Below are positions 9,833-18,329 of a DNA stretch of 64,000 nt, piece after piece. Numbering within the stretch: position 1 is the stretch's first letter; the number at the start of each line of letters is the position of its first letter. Under the pieces are notes generated by a model, which worked only from the letters and a program-made list of their open reading frames with translations, had not been told where the DNA came from and did no database searches. Source of the stretch: an uncultured Erythrobacter sp. (GTDB lineage Bacteria; Pseudomonadota; Alphaproteobacteria; Sphingomonadales; Sphingomonadaceae); assembly GCA_947495555.1 (NCBI GenBank), contig CANLZI010000001.1, positions 1,278,861 through 1,342,860 of the forward strand. The letters run 5' to 3'. The translations under genes and the position numbers were made by a program.

Positions 9833-11035
9833 ATGAACGGGCGCGAAGTGGATGTGGCAATTGTGGGCGGCGGCTTGGCCGGCGGCTTGATTGCGCTTGC
9901 CCTGTTTCGCCAGCGGCCCGATCTGAAACTGGCCCTGATCGAGCAAGGCCCGAGCCTGGGCGGCAATCATCGCTGGAGCTGGTTTGAATCCGATTTTGAC
10001 CAGCCGGGCCGTGCCTTGATGGAACCCTTTGCACGAACCGAATGGCGTTCAGGCTATGACGTCAATTTTCCCCAATATCGCCGCACGCTGGAAAGCGGTT
10101 ATTGCTCTTTGTCCAGCGCAGATTTCCATACCACTTTGATGGAAATTCTGCCGCCCGAAAGCGTGCTGCTGAACAGTGCTGCCACCGCTTTGGATGCGGG
10201 TGGTGTGTCTGTGTCTGGCGGTGACCGGATCAATGCAAATGCGGTGATCGACTGCCGACCCTTTGAACCCTCGGCGCATTTGCAGGGCGGCTGGCAAATC
10301 TTTCGCGGACAACATTTCCGCCTGGATAGCCCGCATGGCATCGACCGTCCGACCATCATGGACGCGGGCGTCGATCAATTGGCACCGCATGGCAATGGGG
10401 CGGCTTACCGCTTCGTCTATGTCCTGCCCGTGGCCGCTGACGAACTGTTCATTGAAGACACCTATTACGCTGACCAGCCGCGTATGGACCGCGACATGCT
10501 GGCAGCACGGATTTCTGCCTATCGCCAGGATAAGGGGTGGAGCGGGCAAGTGATTGGCGATGAGGCAGGCCTGCTGCCAGTGATCACGGGAGGCGACTTT
10601 GGCGCCTATTTGGACGAGTTGCGGATAGACGGCGTTGCCATCGCCGGTGCGCGCGGCGGTTTTGCCCATCCGCTGACCAGCTATACCGTCCCCATCGCCG
10701 TCCAAACCGCTTTGGCAATTGCCACTCAGCCCGATCTGTCAGGGCCGCAATTGGCGGCCTTTGTGGAAGCGCGTGCACGCACGCACTGGCGTAAGACCGG
10801 TATTTACAGAGTGCTGGGCCGGATGCTGTTCGGGGCTGCGCAGCCAGACCGCAGAGTGACCATCTTCCAACGCTTCTATCGCCTGCCAGAAGTGCTGATC
10901 GAGCGGTTCTATGCAGCGCAATCAACCACACTCGACAAATTTCGCATCTTGTGCGGCAAGCCGCCCGTATCTATTCCGCGTGCCATGCGTGCGCTCGCCA
11001 CCCCCGGCGACCCCCTGACGACGGAGAAACATTGA
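9833..11035 (+). CDS. crtY: Lycopene beta-cyclase CrtY
   Basis: CrtY cyclises both ends of lycopene to give beta-carotene. The 400-residue protein has the N-terminal dinucleotide-binding motif VAIVGGGLAGGLIALAL (residues 7-23), the CrtY signature GGNHRWSWF, and later the conserved VLPVAADELFIEDTYYAD and ARGGFAHPLTSYTVP segments. It is first in the carotenoid cluster; its stop overlaps the crtI start (TGATG). The ATG at 9833 places the FAD/NAD motif at the expected distance. The hydroxylase needed for zeaxanthin is not in the window. Confidence 0.97.
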   Translation: MNGREVDVAIVGGGLAGGLIALALFRQRPDLKLALIEQGPSLGGNHRWSWFESDFDQPGRALMEPFARTEWRSGYDVNFPQYRRTLESGYCSLSSADFHTTLMEILPPESVLLNSAATALDAGGVSVSGGDRINANAVIDCRPFEPSAHLQGGWQIFRGQHFRLDSPHGIDRPTIMDAGVDQLAPHGNGAAYRFVYVLPVAADELFIEDTYYADQPRMDRDMLAARISAYRQDKGWSGQVIGDEAGLLPVITGGDFGAYLDELRIDGVAIAGARGGFAHPLTSYTVPIAVQTALAIATQPDLSGPQLAAFVEARARTHWRKTGIYRVLGRMLFGAAQPDRRVTIFQRFYRLPEVLIERFYAAQSTTLDKFRILCGKPPVSIPRAMRALATPGDPLTTEKH

Positions 11036-12612
11036 TGAGCGCCGACACCACCTTGGATCTGGGCCTGACCCCGCCCAAAGCCAGCGCTATCCCGGCGGTC
11101 GATAAGGCTCGCTATGAAGGACGCAGCGCCTGCGTAATTGGATCCGGCTTTGGCGGCATGGCATTGGCCATTCGGCTGCAATCGGCCGGCATTGCGACAA
11201 CCGTCATTGAATCGCGCGACAAGCCCGGTGGCCGGGCCTATTTCTGGGAAAAGGACGGCTTTACATTTGATGGCGGACCAACCGTCATCACCGATCCGCC
11301 CTGTCTGGAAGAATTATGGCAGCTGAGCGGGCATGACATGGCCCAAGACGTTGAGCTGATGAAGGTTATGCCGTTCTATCGGCTCAATTGGCCCGATGGC
11401 ACCAATTTCGATTACTCCAACGATCAGGCAAGCCTGGAGGCCGAGATTGCCAAGCTCGATCCGGTCGACATCGCCGGGTACAACAGCTTTCTGGAATATG
11501 CCGCAGGCGTATATGAAGAAGGCTATGTCAAGCTGGGCCATGTCCCGTTCCTGAACTTCAAAAGCATGCTGAAAGCCGCCCCGGCGCTCGCGAAAAAGCA
11601 AGCCTGGCGCAGCGTCTATTCGATGGTTTCCAGCTTTGTAAAAAGCGAGAAACTGCGCGAGGCGCTGAGCTTTCACACGCTGTTGGTGGGCGGCAACCCG
11701 ATGAAAACCAGCGCGATTTATGCGCTGATCCACAAGCTGGAAAAAGATGGCGGTGTGTGGTGGACTCGCGGTGGCACCAACCGCCTGATCGCGGCAATGG
11801 TGCGCCATTTTGAGCGGCTGGGCGGCACCATGCGGGTGGGCGATGCAGTCACACAAGTGCACACTATGGGCACGCGCGTGACAGAGGTGGAAACCGAAAG
11901 CGGGTTCAAGCAACGCTTTGACGCGGTCGCTTCCAACGCGGACATCATGCATTCTTATCGCGACCTATTGGGCGAGACTAAACGCGGTAAGGACTATGCC
12001 AAGGCTCTGTCCAAAAAGAGTTTTAGCCCGGGCCTGTTTGTGGTGCATTTTGGTCTAGAAGGGACTTGGCCGGGCATTGCCCATCACATGATCTTGTTCG
12101 GACCGCGCTATAAAGGCTTGCTGGAAGATATTTACGATCACGGCATTTTGCCGCAGGATTTCAGCATCTATCTGCACCACCCGACAGTGACCGATCCCAG
12201 CATGGCTCCCGCAGGTAAGAGCACGTTTTATGCCTTGGTGCCGGTCGCCCATATGGGCAAACTGACGGTCGATTGGGACGAAGTTGGCCCGATTTTGGAA
12301 AAACGCATTCTGGACGAGATCGGACGGCGCCTGATCCCCGATATCCATGACCGGATCGTGACCAAATTCCATTACGCGCCCAAGGATTTCTCAACCGATC
12401 TGAACGCGCATCTGGGCAGCGCCTTCAGCCTTGAACCGCTGTTGACGCAAAGCGCATGGTTCCGAGGCCACAACCGCGATGACGAGATCAGCAATTTCTA
12501 TCTGGTGGGTGCCGGAACGCATCCCGGGGCTGGCATTCCCGGCGTGGTCGGCAGCGCGAAAGCGACCGCCGGACTGATGCTGGACGATTTGAAAGTGGAG
12601 AAGCCTGAGTGA
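11035..12612 (+). CDS. crtI: Phytoene desaturase CrtI
   Basis: CrtI carries out the successive desaturations from phytoene to lycopene. The 525-residue protein has an N-terminal FAD-binding motif (VIGSGFGGMALAIRLQSAG), the KPGGRAYFWEKDGFTFDGGPTVI stretch characteristic of bacterial desaturases shown here only in parts, and the C-terminal signature GAGTHPGAGIPGVVGSAK. The chosen ATG at 11035 overlaps the crtY stop and follows GGAGAA; the longer frame from 10951 lies within crtY. It ends in a 4-base overlap (GTGA) with the next gene. Confidence 0.97.
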   Translation: MSADTTLDLGLTPPKASAIPAVDKARYEGRSACVIGSGFGGMALAIRLQSAGIATTVIESRDKPGGRAYFWEKDGFTFDGGPTVITDPPCLEELWQLSGHDMAQDVELMKVMPFYRLNWPDGTNFDYSNDQASLEAEIAKLDPVDIAGYNSFLEYAAGVYEEGYVKLGHVPFLNFKSMLKAAPALAKKQAWRSVYSMVSSFVKSEKLREALSFHTLLVGGNPMKTSAIYALIHKLEKDGGVWWTRGGTNRLIAAMVRHFERLGGTMRVGDAVTQVHTMGTRVTEVETESGFKQRFDAVASNADIMHSYRDLLGETKRGKDYAKALSKKSFSPGLFVVHFGLEGTWPGIAHHMILFGPRYKGLLEDIYDHGILPQDFSIYLHHPTVTDPSMAPAGKSTFYALVPVAHMGKLTVDWDEVGPILEKRILDEIGRRLIPDIHDRIVTKFHYAPKDFSTDLNAHLGSAFSLEPLLTQSAWFRGHNRDDEISNFYLVGAGTHPGAGIPGVVGSAKATAGLMLDDLKVEKPE

Positions 12613-13190
12613 AACGCATTGCCGTCTATTGTGGTTCGGCCACGCCGGAAGACCCGCGCTATATCGAACTGGCACGGCAAGTGGGTGAAGGCCTGGCTCG
12701 GCGCAATATCGGCGTGGTCTATGGCGGTGGCAGGCTCGGCCTGATGGGCGCGGTGGCCAATGGGGCCAAGCAGGCCGGCGGCGAAGTGATTGGCGTGATC
12801 CCAGATGCTTTGGTCAATTCAGAGGTCGCCAATCAGAACTGTGACGAACTGATCACGGTCAGCGGAATGCACGAACGCAAGCAGCGCTTCACAGATTTGT
12901 CGGATGGCTTCATCACCATTCCAGGCGGCGTGGGCACGATGGACGAATTGTGGGAAGCGATGAGCTGGGCCCAATTGGGTTACCATTCAAAACCGGTGGG
13001 ACTGCTCAACGCCTTTGGCTTCTATGACGATCTGATCTCCTTCAACGCCAAAATGTCAGAAGTCGGCTTTGTCCGTCCGGCCCATCAGAATATCCTGATT
13101 GCCGCCGAAAGCCTGACGCAATTGATCGACAGGATGAAAATGTATGAGCCGCACACGCCGATCTTCCGCATGAAAGCGGATGATTTGTGA
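12609..13190 (+). CDS. LOG family protein (putative nucleotide 5'-monophosphate phosphoribohydrolase)
   Basis: The 193-residue protein has the LOG motifs PGGVGTMDELWE and, earlier, GMHERKQ, with a Rossmann-like start (IAVYCGSA, then VVYGGGRLGLMG). LOG enzymes cleave the ribose phosphate from cytokinin-type or other nucleoside monophosphates. It starts with GTG overlapping the crtI stop by 4 bases and is followed by crtB, so it lies within the carotenoid operon. No role in carotenoid synthesis is known for the family. Confidence 0.92.
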   Translation: MKRIAVYCGSATPEDPRYIELARQVGEGLARRNIGVVYGGGRLGLMGAVANGAKQAGGEVIGVIPDALVNSEVANQNCDELITVSGMHERKQRFTDLSDGFITIPGGVGTMDELWEAMSWAQLGYHSKPVGLLNAFGFYDDLISFNAKMSEVGFVRPAHQNILIAAESLTQLIDRMKMYEPHTPIFRMKADDL

Positions 13191-13236
13191 TCACTTTTCG
13201 TCTCCAGATCATACCAACCCACGCCCGTGGACGAAC

Positions 13237-14253
13237 ATGACGAGAGATCGCCCCTTAGCGCCTTCGCAATTTGTCCGCGAAACGATCCGCGAGCCGGGCG
13301 GCATGCGCAACCGCGCACCCTTGGTTGAAAAAAGCCGCCTGGCCATCGCCAATGGTTCGAAAAGCTTTTCAGCCGCCAGCCGTTTGTTCGACCGCAAAAC
13401 GCGCGAGCGGGTGTGGCTGCTGTATGCATGGTGTCGGCGCTGCGATGATCTGGCCGATGCGCAGGAATTGGGTGGAGAACTGGGCGATCAGACGGACATT
13501 GCCGACCGGGTGAAACATATCCGCGTTTTGACTCAAGCTGCCCTGGATGGTCAGCCTACTGCCGATCCTGCCTTTGATGCGTTCGGACTGGTCGCATCCG
13601 AAGTGGGTCTGACGATGGACGATGCCGATGCGGTGATCGCCGGTTTTGAACTGGACGCACAGGACTGGCGCCCACGGACAGACGCCGATTTGATGCAATA
13701 TTGCTGGCATGTAGCAGGCGCTGTGGGTGTGATGATGGCGCTGGTTATGGGCGTCAGCCGCAATGATGGCGACACCCTGGACCGGGCATGCGATCTGGGG
13801 CTGGCCTTTCAACTGGCCAATATCGCGCGCGATGTGGTGGAAGATGATGCCGCCGGACGCTGCTATTTGCCGATGGAATGGCTGGTGGAAGAAGATATCG
13901 AGCCTGGCCAACATACCAAGCCTCACCACCGGCAGGAATTGGCCGATATGGCTGCCAAGCTGGTCGCCATGATGGAGCAACATGGGGCGGCCTCGCGCCT
14001 GGGTGCTGCGCGCCTGCCCTTCCGCAGCCGATGGGCCATCCTAAGTGCTGCACGCATTTACACCGCCATCGGGCGCGAGGTGAAGGCCAAGGGCACCACC
14101 GCGTGGGACCACCGCGTCTACACATCCAAGCTGCAAAAGCTGGGGCATGTGACCGCTGCTTTCTTCGAAGCGATCGTGAACAACCCGCAGGTGCCCGATG
14201 AAATGCCGCGCTGGTCGCGCACAGAACTTGCCGAAATGGGCCGCGCGTCCTAA
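13237..14253 (+). CDS. crtB: Phytoene synthase CrtB
   Basis: CrtB condenses two geranylgeranyl diphosphates to phytoene, the first committed step of the pathway. The 338-residue protein shows both Asp-rich metal sites: CRRCDDLAD near residue 65 and ANIARDVVEDDAAGRCYLP near residue 192, plus YCWHVAGAVGVMM between them. The start is uncertain: the frame is open from 13180 and ATGs lie at 13237 and 13303. I chose 13237 because it leaves the previous gene and keeps the usual N-terminal length. It completes crtY-crtI-LOG-crtB on one strand. Confidence 0.95.
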   Translation: MTRDRPLAPSQFVRETIREPGGMRNRAPLVEKSRLAIANGSKSFSAASRLFDRKTRERVWLLYAWCRRCDDLADAQELGGELGDQTDIADRVKHIRVLTQAALDGQPTADPAFDAFGLVASEVGLTMDDADAVIAGFELDAQDWRPRTDADLMQYCWHVAGAVGVMMALVMGVSRNDGDTLDRACDLGLAFQLANIARDVVEDDAAGRCYLPMEWLVEEDIEPGQHTKPHHRQELADMAAKLVAMMEQHGAASRLGAARLPFRSRWAILSAARIYTAIGREVKAKGTTAWDHRVYTSKLQKLGHVTAAFFEAIVNNPQVPDEMPRWSRTELAEMGRAS

Positions 14254-14263
14254 CCGGTTTTGT

Positions 14264-14794
14264 ATGAAAAGAATTCTGACATTTGCCGCTGCGCTGGGCT
14301 TGGTCACCACTTCCCACGCACTCGCGCAGGAAACTGATCCCCAGTCTTCCCCAACGCCGGTCATTCACCTGACTCAGACCGGCGAAGTGACTTCGGCTGT
14401 GTGGCGGTTCTTCAAGGCCTTGCGCAGCGACGACAAGACTGCACTCGCCGACCATATGGACGCGAGCGGGATGATCACAATTCACAACCGTATGGACCCT
14501 TCCGATCCAAAAATCGTGTTTGTTCCTGTCTCGCAACACATCGAGAACTGGCTCGGATCGCCGCAAGGGCTTGATGAGCGGATGTTCGAACAAACCATAC
14601 TTATTGATGGAGATATGGCTCAGGTGTGGGGCCCTTATCGTTTCACCTCAGGCGGCAAAACGACTCACTGCGGCATCAATTCTCTTAGCCTCGTGAACCA
14701 CGGGGATGGATGGAAGGTCGCAAATACAAGCTTTACGATGGAGCAACCGAGCGAGTGTGAAAGGCTCGGCGCACCTGCGGAGCGTTCCAAGTGA
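14264..14794 (+). CDS. Secreted SnoaL/NTF2-like protein
   Basis: The protein has 176 residues with a signal peptide (MKRILTFAAALGLVTTSHALAQ). The mature part follows an NTF2-like pattern: GEVTSAVWRFFKALRSDDKTALADHMD, strand-rich MAQVWGPYRFTSGGK and a C-terminal WKVANTSFTME. A single Cys pair (CGIN and the C-terminal ECERL) might form a disulphide. It starts 10 bases after crtB and its stop overlaps the GTG start of the biotin carboxylase by 4 bases, so it links the two blocks. Ligand and role are unknown. Confidence 0.8.
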   Translation: MKRILTFAAALGLVTTSHALAQETDPQSSPTPVIHLTQTGEVTSAVWRFFKALRSDDKTALADHMDASGMITIHNRMDPSDPKIVFVPVSQHIENWLGSPQGLDERMFEQTILIDGDMAQVWGPYRFTSGGKTTHCGINSLSLVNHGDGWKVANTSFTMEQPSECERLGAPAERSK

Positions 14795-16659
14795 TCAAGA
14801 AACTCCTCATCGCAAACCGCGGCGAAATCGCCTGCCGCATCATCCGCACCGCGCGCGATATGGGCGTGGCGACGGTGGCGGTCTATTCCGATGCTGATGC
14901 CAAGGCGCTGCATGTGCGATACGCTGACGAGGCGGTGCATATCGGCCCCTCGCCCGCCGCTGAAAGTTATCTGGTGGGCGAAAAGATCATCGCTGCGGCC
15001 AAGGACACTGGCGCAGAGGCGATCCATCCCGGCTATGGCTTTCTGTCAGAAAACGCCGACTTTGCTCAGGCTGTGATCGATGCCGGGCTGATCTGGGTTG
15101 GGCCCAAGCCGGACAGCATCCGCGCCATGGGTCTGAAGGACGCTGCCAAGCAGTTGATGATGGATGCGGGCGTGCCGGTCACGCCGGGCTATCTGGGCGA
15201 GGACCAGTCGGTTGAGCGGCTCAAAAAAGAAGCCGACGCAATCGGCTATCCCGTGCTGATCAAAGCTGTTGCTGGCGGCGGCGGTAAGGGCATGCGCAAG
15301 GTCGATGCGCCTGAGAATTTCGAAGCCGATCTCGAAAGCTGCAAGCGGGAGGCCAAGGCGAGCTTCTCCAATGACGAAGTGCTGCTCGAAAAGTGGATCA
15401 CTTCGCCCCGCCATATCGAAGTGCAGGTGTTCGGCGACAGCCATGGCAATGTGGTGCATTTGTTCGAACGCGATTGTTCGCTCCAGCGCCGCCACCAAAA
15501 GGTGATCGAGGAAGCCCCCGCCCCCGGCATGGACGAGGCAACGCGCGAAGACATCTGCGCCGCCGCCGTGCGCGCAGCCAAGGCGGTTGATTACGAAGGC
15601 GCAGGCACGATTGAGTTCATCGCCGATGCCAGCGAAGGCCTGCGCGCTGACCGCATCTTCTTCATGGAGATGAACACGCGGCTGCAGGTCGAGCATCCAG
15701 TGACCGAAGAGATCACCGGGGTGGATCTGGTCGAATGGCAACTACGCGTCGCCAGCGGCGAGCCGATCCCACTCAAGCAGGAAGAGCTGTCGATCAACGG
15801 TTGGGCGATCGAAGCGCGGCTCTATGCGGAAGACCCGGCGAAAGGGTTTTTGCCGAGCACGGGGCGGTTGGAAGTATTCGTATTAGAGGGCGATCGTATC
15901 GAAACAGGCGTAGCTCAAGGTGACCAGATTTCACCTTTCTACGATCCCATGATCGCAAAAATTGTCGTTCACGCGGAAAATCGCGAACAGGCAATCTTGG
16001 AGTTGACCTCGGCATGTGCTGACACATGCGTTTGGCCGGTAGCCACCAACGCAACATTTCTCGCTTGCTGCTTAGTGCACTCCGAATTCAAGAGCGGTGC
16101 CATCACTACCGGGTTCATTGCGGCAAACGAGCAGTTACTGACAGACTATTCGCCAATGCGACAAGCCCTGACCAACACAGTCGGAGCCGCTATCCGGGTG
16201 CGTGAACAACCGCGAGGAGGGTTTTTGGCTCCCAACTTCCGGCTCAACGAAGAAAAGCGAACTCTCGCTTACGCCGACATTGGCGACGGACCGCAGCCAT
16301 TCGATATCGCGGCACCATTGGGGAATACCTCTGTCGCTTCGTTCGAAGTCTCTGACGGCTTCGTACTGGTCGACAAGGGCCAATCGCTACACGTGCGAAC
16401 GGCAGTTCGCGGCACCGGCCAAGCCTCCGCCGCAGATGGCGCGATCCTCGCGCCGATGCCGGGCAAGGTCATCGCGGTCGATGTGGCCGAGGGTGACATA
16501 GTCACTGCAGGCCAGCGGCTCATGGTGCTCGAGGCGATGAAGATGGAACACGCGCTCACCGCACCGTTTGACGGGACAGTGACGGAACTCAACGCATCAG
16601 AAGGCGGCCAAGTGCAGGTCGAGGCGGTACTGTGTGTGGTGGAGCCAGATCCGGAATAG
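14791..16659 (+). CDS. Acyl-CoA carboxylase biotin carboxylase/biotin carrier subunit
   Basis: The 622-residue protein has a biotin carboxylase module (LIANRGEIACRIIRTARDMG at the start, AGGGGKGMRKV ATP-binding loop, ERDCSLQRRHQKVIEEAPAP, FMEMNTRLQVEHPVTEE) and a C-terminal biotinyl domain with VLEAMKMEH, where Lys584 should carry biotin. This is the alpha subunit layout of propionyl-, methylcrotonyl- and related acyl-CoA carboxylases; the acyl-CoA used is not decided by sequence. It starts with GTG overlapping the previous stop by 4 bases. Codon use between about 15850 and 16420 is less GC-biased than the rest. The beta subunit follows after a structured repeat. Confidence 0.93.
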   Translation: MIKKLLIANRGEIACRIIRTARDMGVATVAVYSDADAKALHVRYADEAVHIGPSPAAESYLVGEKIIAAAKDTGAEAIHPGYGFLSENADFAQAVIDAGLIWVGPKPDSIRAMGLKDAAKQLMMDAGVPVTPGYLGEDQSVERLKKEADAIGYPVLIKAVAGGGGKGMRKVDAPENFEADLESCKREAKASFSNDEVLLEKWITSPRHIEVQVFGDSHGNVVHLFERDCSLQRRHQKVIEEAPAPGMDEATREDICAAAVRAAKAVDYEGAGTIEFIADASEGLRADRIFFMEMNTRLQVEHPVTEEITGVDLVEWQLRVASGEPIPLKQEELSINGWAIEARLYAEDPAKGFLPSTGRLEVFVLEGDRIETGVAQGDQISPFYDPMIAKIVVHAENREQAILELTSACADTCVWPVATNATFLACCLVHSEFKSGAITTGFIAANEQLLTDYSPMRQALTNTVGAAIRVREQPRGGFLAPNFRLNEEKRTLAYADIGDGPQPFDIAAPLGNTSVASFEVSDGFVLVDKGQSLHVRTAVRGTGQASAADGAILAPMPGKVIAVDVAEGDIVTAGQRLMVLEAMKMEHALTAPFDGTVTELNASEGGQVQVEAVLCVVEPDPE

Positions 16660-16665
16660 ATATTT

Positions 16666-16755
16666 CGTCACCCTGAACTTGTTTCAGGGTCCATTTCGCC
16701 CCATGCACTTTGTAAGAGATTGAAGAATGGATGCTGAAACAAGTTCAGCATGACG
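16666..16755. repeat. Paired-hairpin intergenic repeat (REP/BIME-like)
   Basis: Two inverted 30-base arms, CGTCACCCTGAACTTGTT... at 16666 and its near reverse complement ending at 16755, match at 26 of 30 positions. Each arm is itself a perfect hairpin (CCCTGAA/TTCAGGG in the first, TGCTGAA/TTCAGCA in the second), and the four differences are paired changes that keep both stems. The downstream edge abuts the GGGAG ribosome binding site of the next gene. A degenerate relative lies at 3394-3423. Confidence 0.85.
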
Positions 16756-16765
16756 GGAGTGGATA

Positions 16766-18316
16766 TTGAGCTGGTCTCGGGAACTCGAAGAGCTGCGCCA
16801 ACGCGAAGCCATGGCCGATCAGATGGGCGGCGAGGCAAAAGTTTCGCGCCAGCATGGCCGTGGCAAGATGGATGCTCGCGCGCGGCTGGCGGCTCTGTGT
16901 GACGAAGGCAGCTTCCGCGAGATCGGCAAGATCGCAGGCCATGGGCATTACGACGAAAATGGCGATCTGACAGGTGTAACGCCTGCCCCCTTCCTGTTCG
17001 GCAAAGCCACTGTAAATGGCCGTCCCGTGGTCGCCACGGCAGATGATTTCACCATTCGCGGCGGGGCGGCAGATGCCGGGATCAGCCGCAAGATGGTTCA
17101 GGCCGAGAAGATGGCGCATGAGCTGAAATTGCCCCTCATCCGCATGATCGACGGGACCGGCGGCGGCGGCAGCGTCAAAACGCTGGAGCAGATCGGCGCG
17201 ACCTATATTCCTGCCGTTCCGGGATGGGGTGATGTGGTCGAGAACCTCGACACCGTACCAGTCGTCGCGCTGGCGCTCGGCCCAACAGCGGGTCTGGGTG
17301 CAGCGCGCACTGTGGCGAGCCATTATTCGATCATGGTGCGCGGCCTCAGCCAGATCTTTGCCGCAGGACCGGCCGTGGTGGATGGCTTGGGCGCAAGTTA
17401 TAAAAGCGCTGACGACCACCAACAGGCCAAGGAAGATTTGGGCGGGTCGGACATTCACACCCGCAATGGCGTGGTGGATGACGAGGTCGCCAGCGAAGCC
17501 GAAGCCTTTGCCCGCGCACGCCATTTCCTATCCTTCATGCCCGAACATGTCGGCCAATTGGCACGGCGCGCCGACAGCCACGATCAAGTGGACCGGCGCG
17601 AAGAAGCCCTGCTCAGCCTGGTCCCGCGCGAGGATAAGCAGGTCTATTCCATGCGCCGGGCGATGGATATGATCCTGGACAAGGGAACGGTGTTTGAAAT
17701 CGGCAAGAATTGGGGCCGCGCTGCGATCACCGCTCTGGCCCGATTGGATGGCTATCCCGTCGCCGTGATTGCCAGCGATCCCAGCTATCTGGGCGGGTCA
17801 TGGGAGGCCAAGACCAGCGAGAAGGTTGAGCGGTTCGTCAAGCTGGCTGACCAGTTTCGGCTGCCGATCGTCCATCTGGTCGACAATCCCGGCTTTATGA
17901 TCGGGCGCGAGGCAGAGATGGCGGGCACGATCCGTTATGGCGTCCAGGCAATGAACGCGATTTACAAGGCGACGGTGCCGCTCGCCAGCATTGTCATGCG
18001 CCGCGCCTATGGCATTGCCGGCAGCGCGATGAGCAATGCCGAACGGTTCCAATATCGCTATTGCTGGCCGAGTGGTGATTGGGGCAGCCTACCCATCGCG
18101 GGCGGGCTGGAAGTGGCCTATAAATCGGACATCGAAGCCTCTGATGACCCAGCCGCAACTCTGGCCGAGATCAAGGCCCGGCTGGACAAGGTGACATCAC
18201 CCTTTCGCAGCGCAGAACGCTATAATGTCGAGGACATTATCGACCCGCGCGATACACGGCCCTTGCTGTGCGAATTTGCAGAATTGGCGTGGAGGAGTCT
18301 CAGCTCGGAGGCTTGA
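16766..18316 (+). CDS. Acyl-CoA carboxylase carboxyltransferase (beta) subunit
   Basis: This 516-residue protein is a carboxyltransferase of the AccD/PccB superfamily: KMDARARLAALCDEGSF near the start, RMIDGTGGGGSVKTL, AGLGAARTVASHYSIMV and AAGPAVVDGLGA in the N-half, and LVDNPGFMIGREAEMAGTI with MRRAYGIAGSAM in the C-half forming the acyl-CoA and oxyanion sites. It transfers CO2 from the biotin of the preceding subunit to an acyl-CoA. The chosen start is TTG at 16766 with GGGAG six bases upstream; an ATG at 16811 is the alternative. Substrate could be propionyl-CoA, given the valine pathway in the window, but this is inference. Confidence 0.92.
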   Translation: MSWSRELEELRQREAMADQMGGEAKVSRQHGRGKMDARARLAALCDEGSFREIGKIAGHGHYDENGDLTGVTPAPFLFGKATVNGRPVVATADDFTIRGGAADAGISRKMVQAEKMAHELKLPLIRMIDGTGGGGSVKTLEQIGATYIPAVPGWGDVVENLDTVPVVALALGPTAGLGAARTVASHYSIMVRGLSQIFAAGPAVVDGLGASYKSADDHQQAKEDLGGSDIHTRNGVVDDEVASEAEAFARARHFLSFMPEHVGQLARRADSHDQVDRREEALLSLVPREDKQVYSMRRAMDMILDKGTVFEIGKNWGRAAITALARLDGYPVAVIASDPSYLGGSWEAKTSEKVERFVKLADQFRLPIVHLVDNPGFMIGREAEMAGTIRYGVQAMNAIYKATVPLASIVMRRAYGIAGSAMSNAERFQYRYCWPSGDWGSLPIAGGLEVAYKSDIEASDDPAATLAEIKARLDKVTSPFRSAERYNVEDIIDPRDTRPLLCEFAELAWRSLSSEA

Positions 18317-18329
18317 CCACCCTCACATC

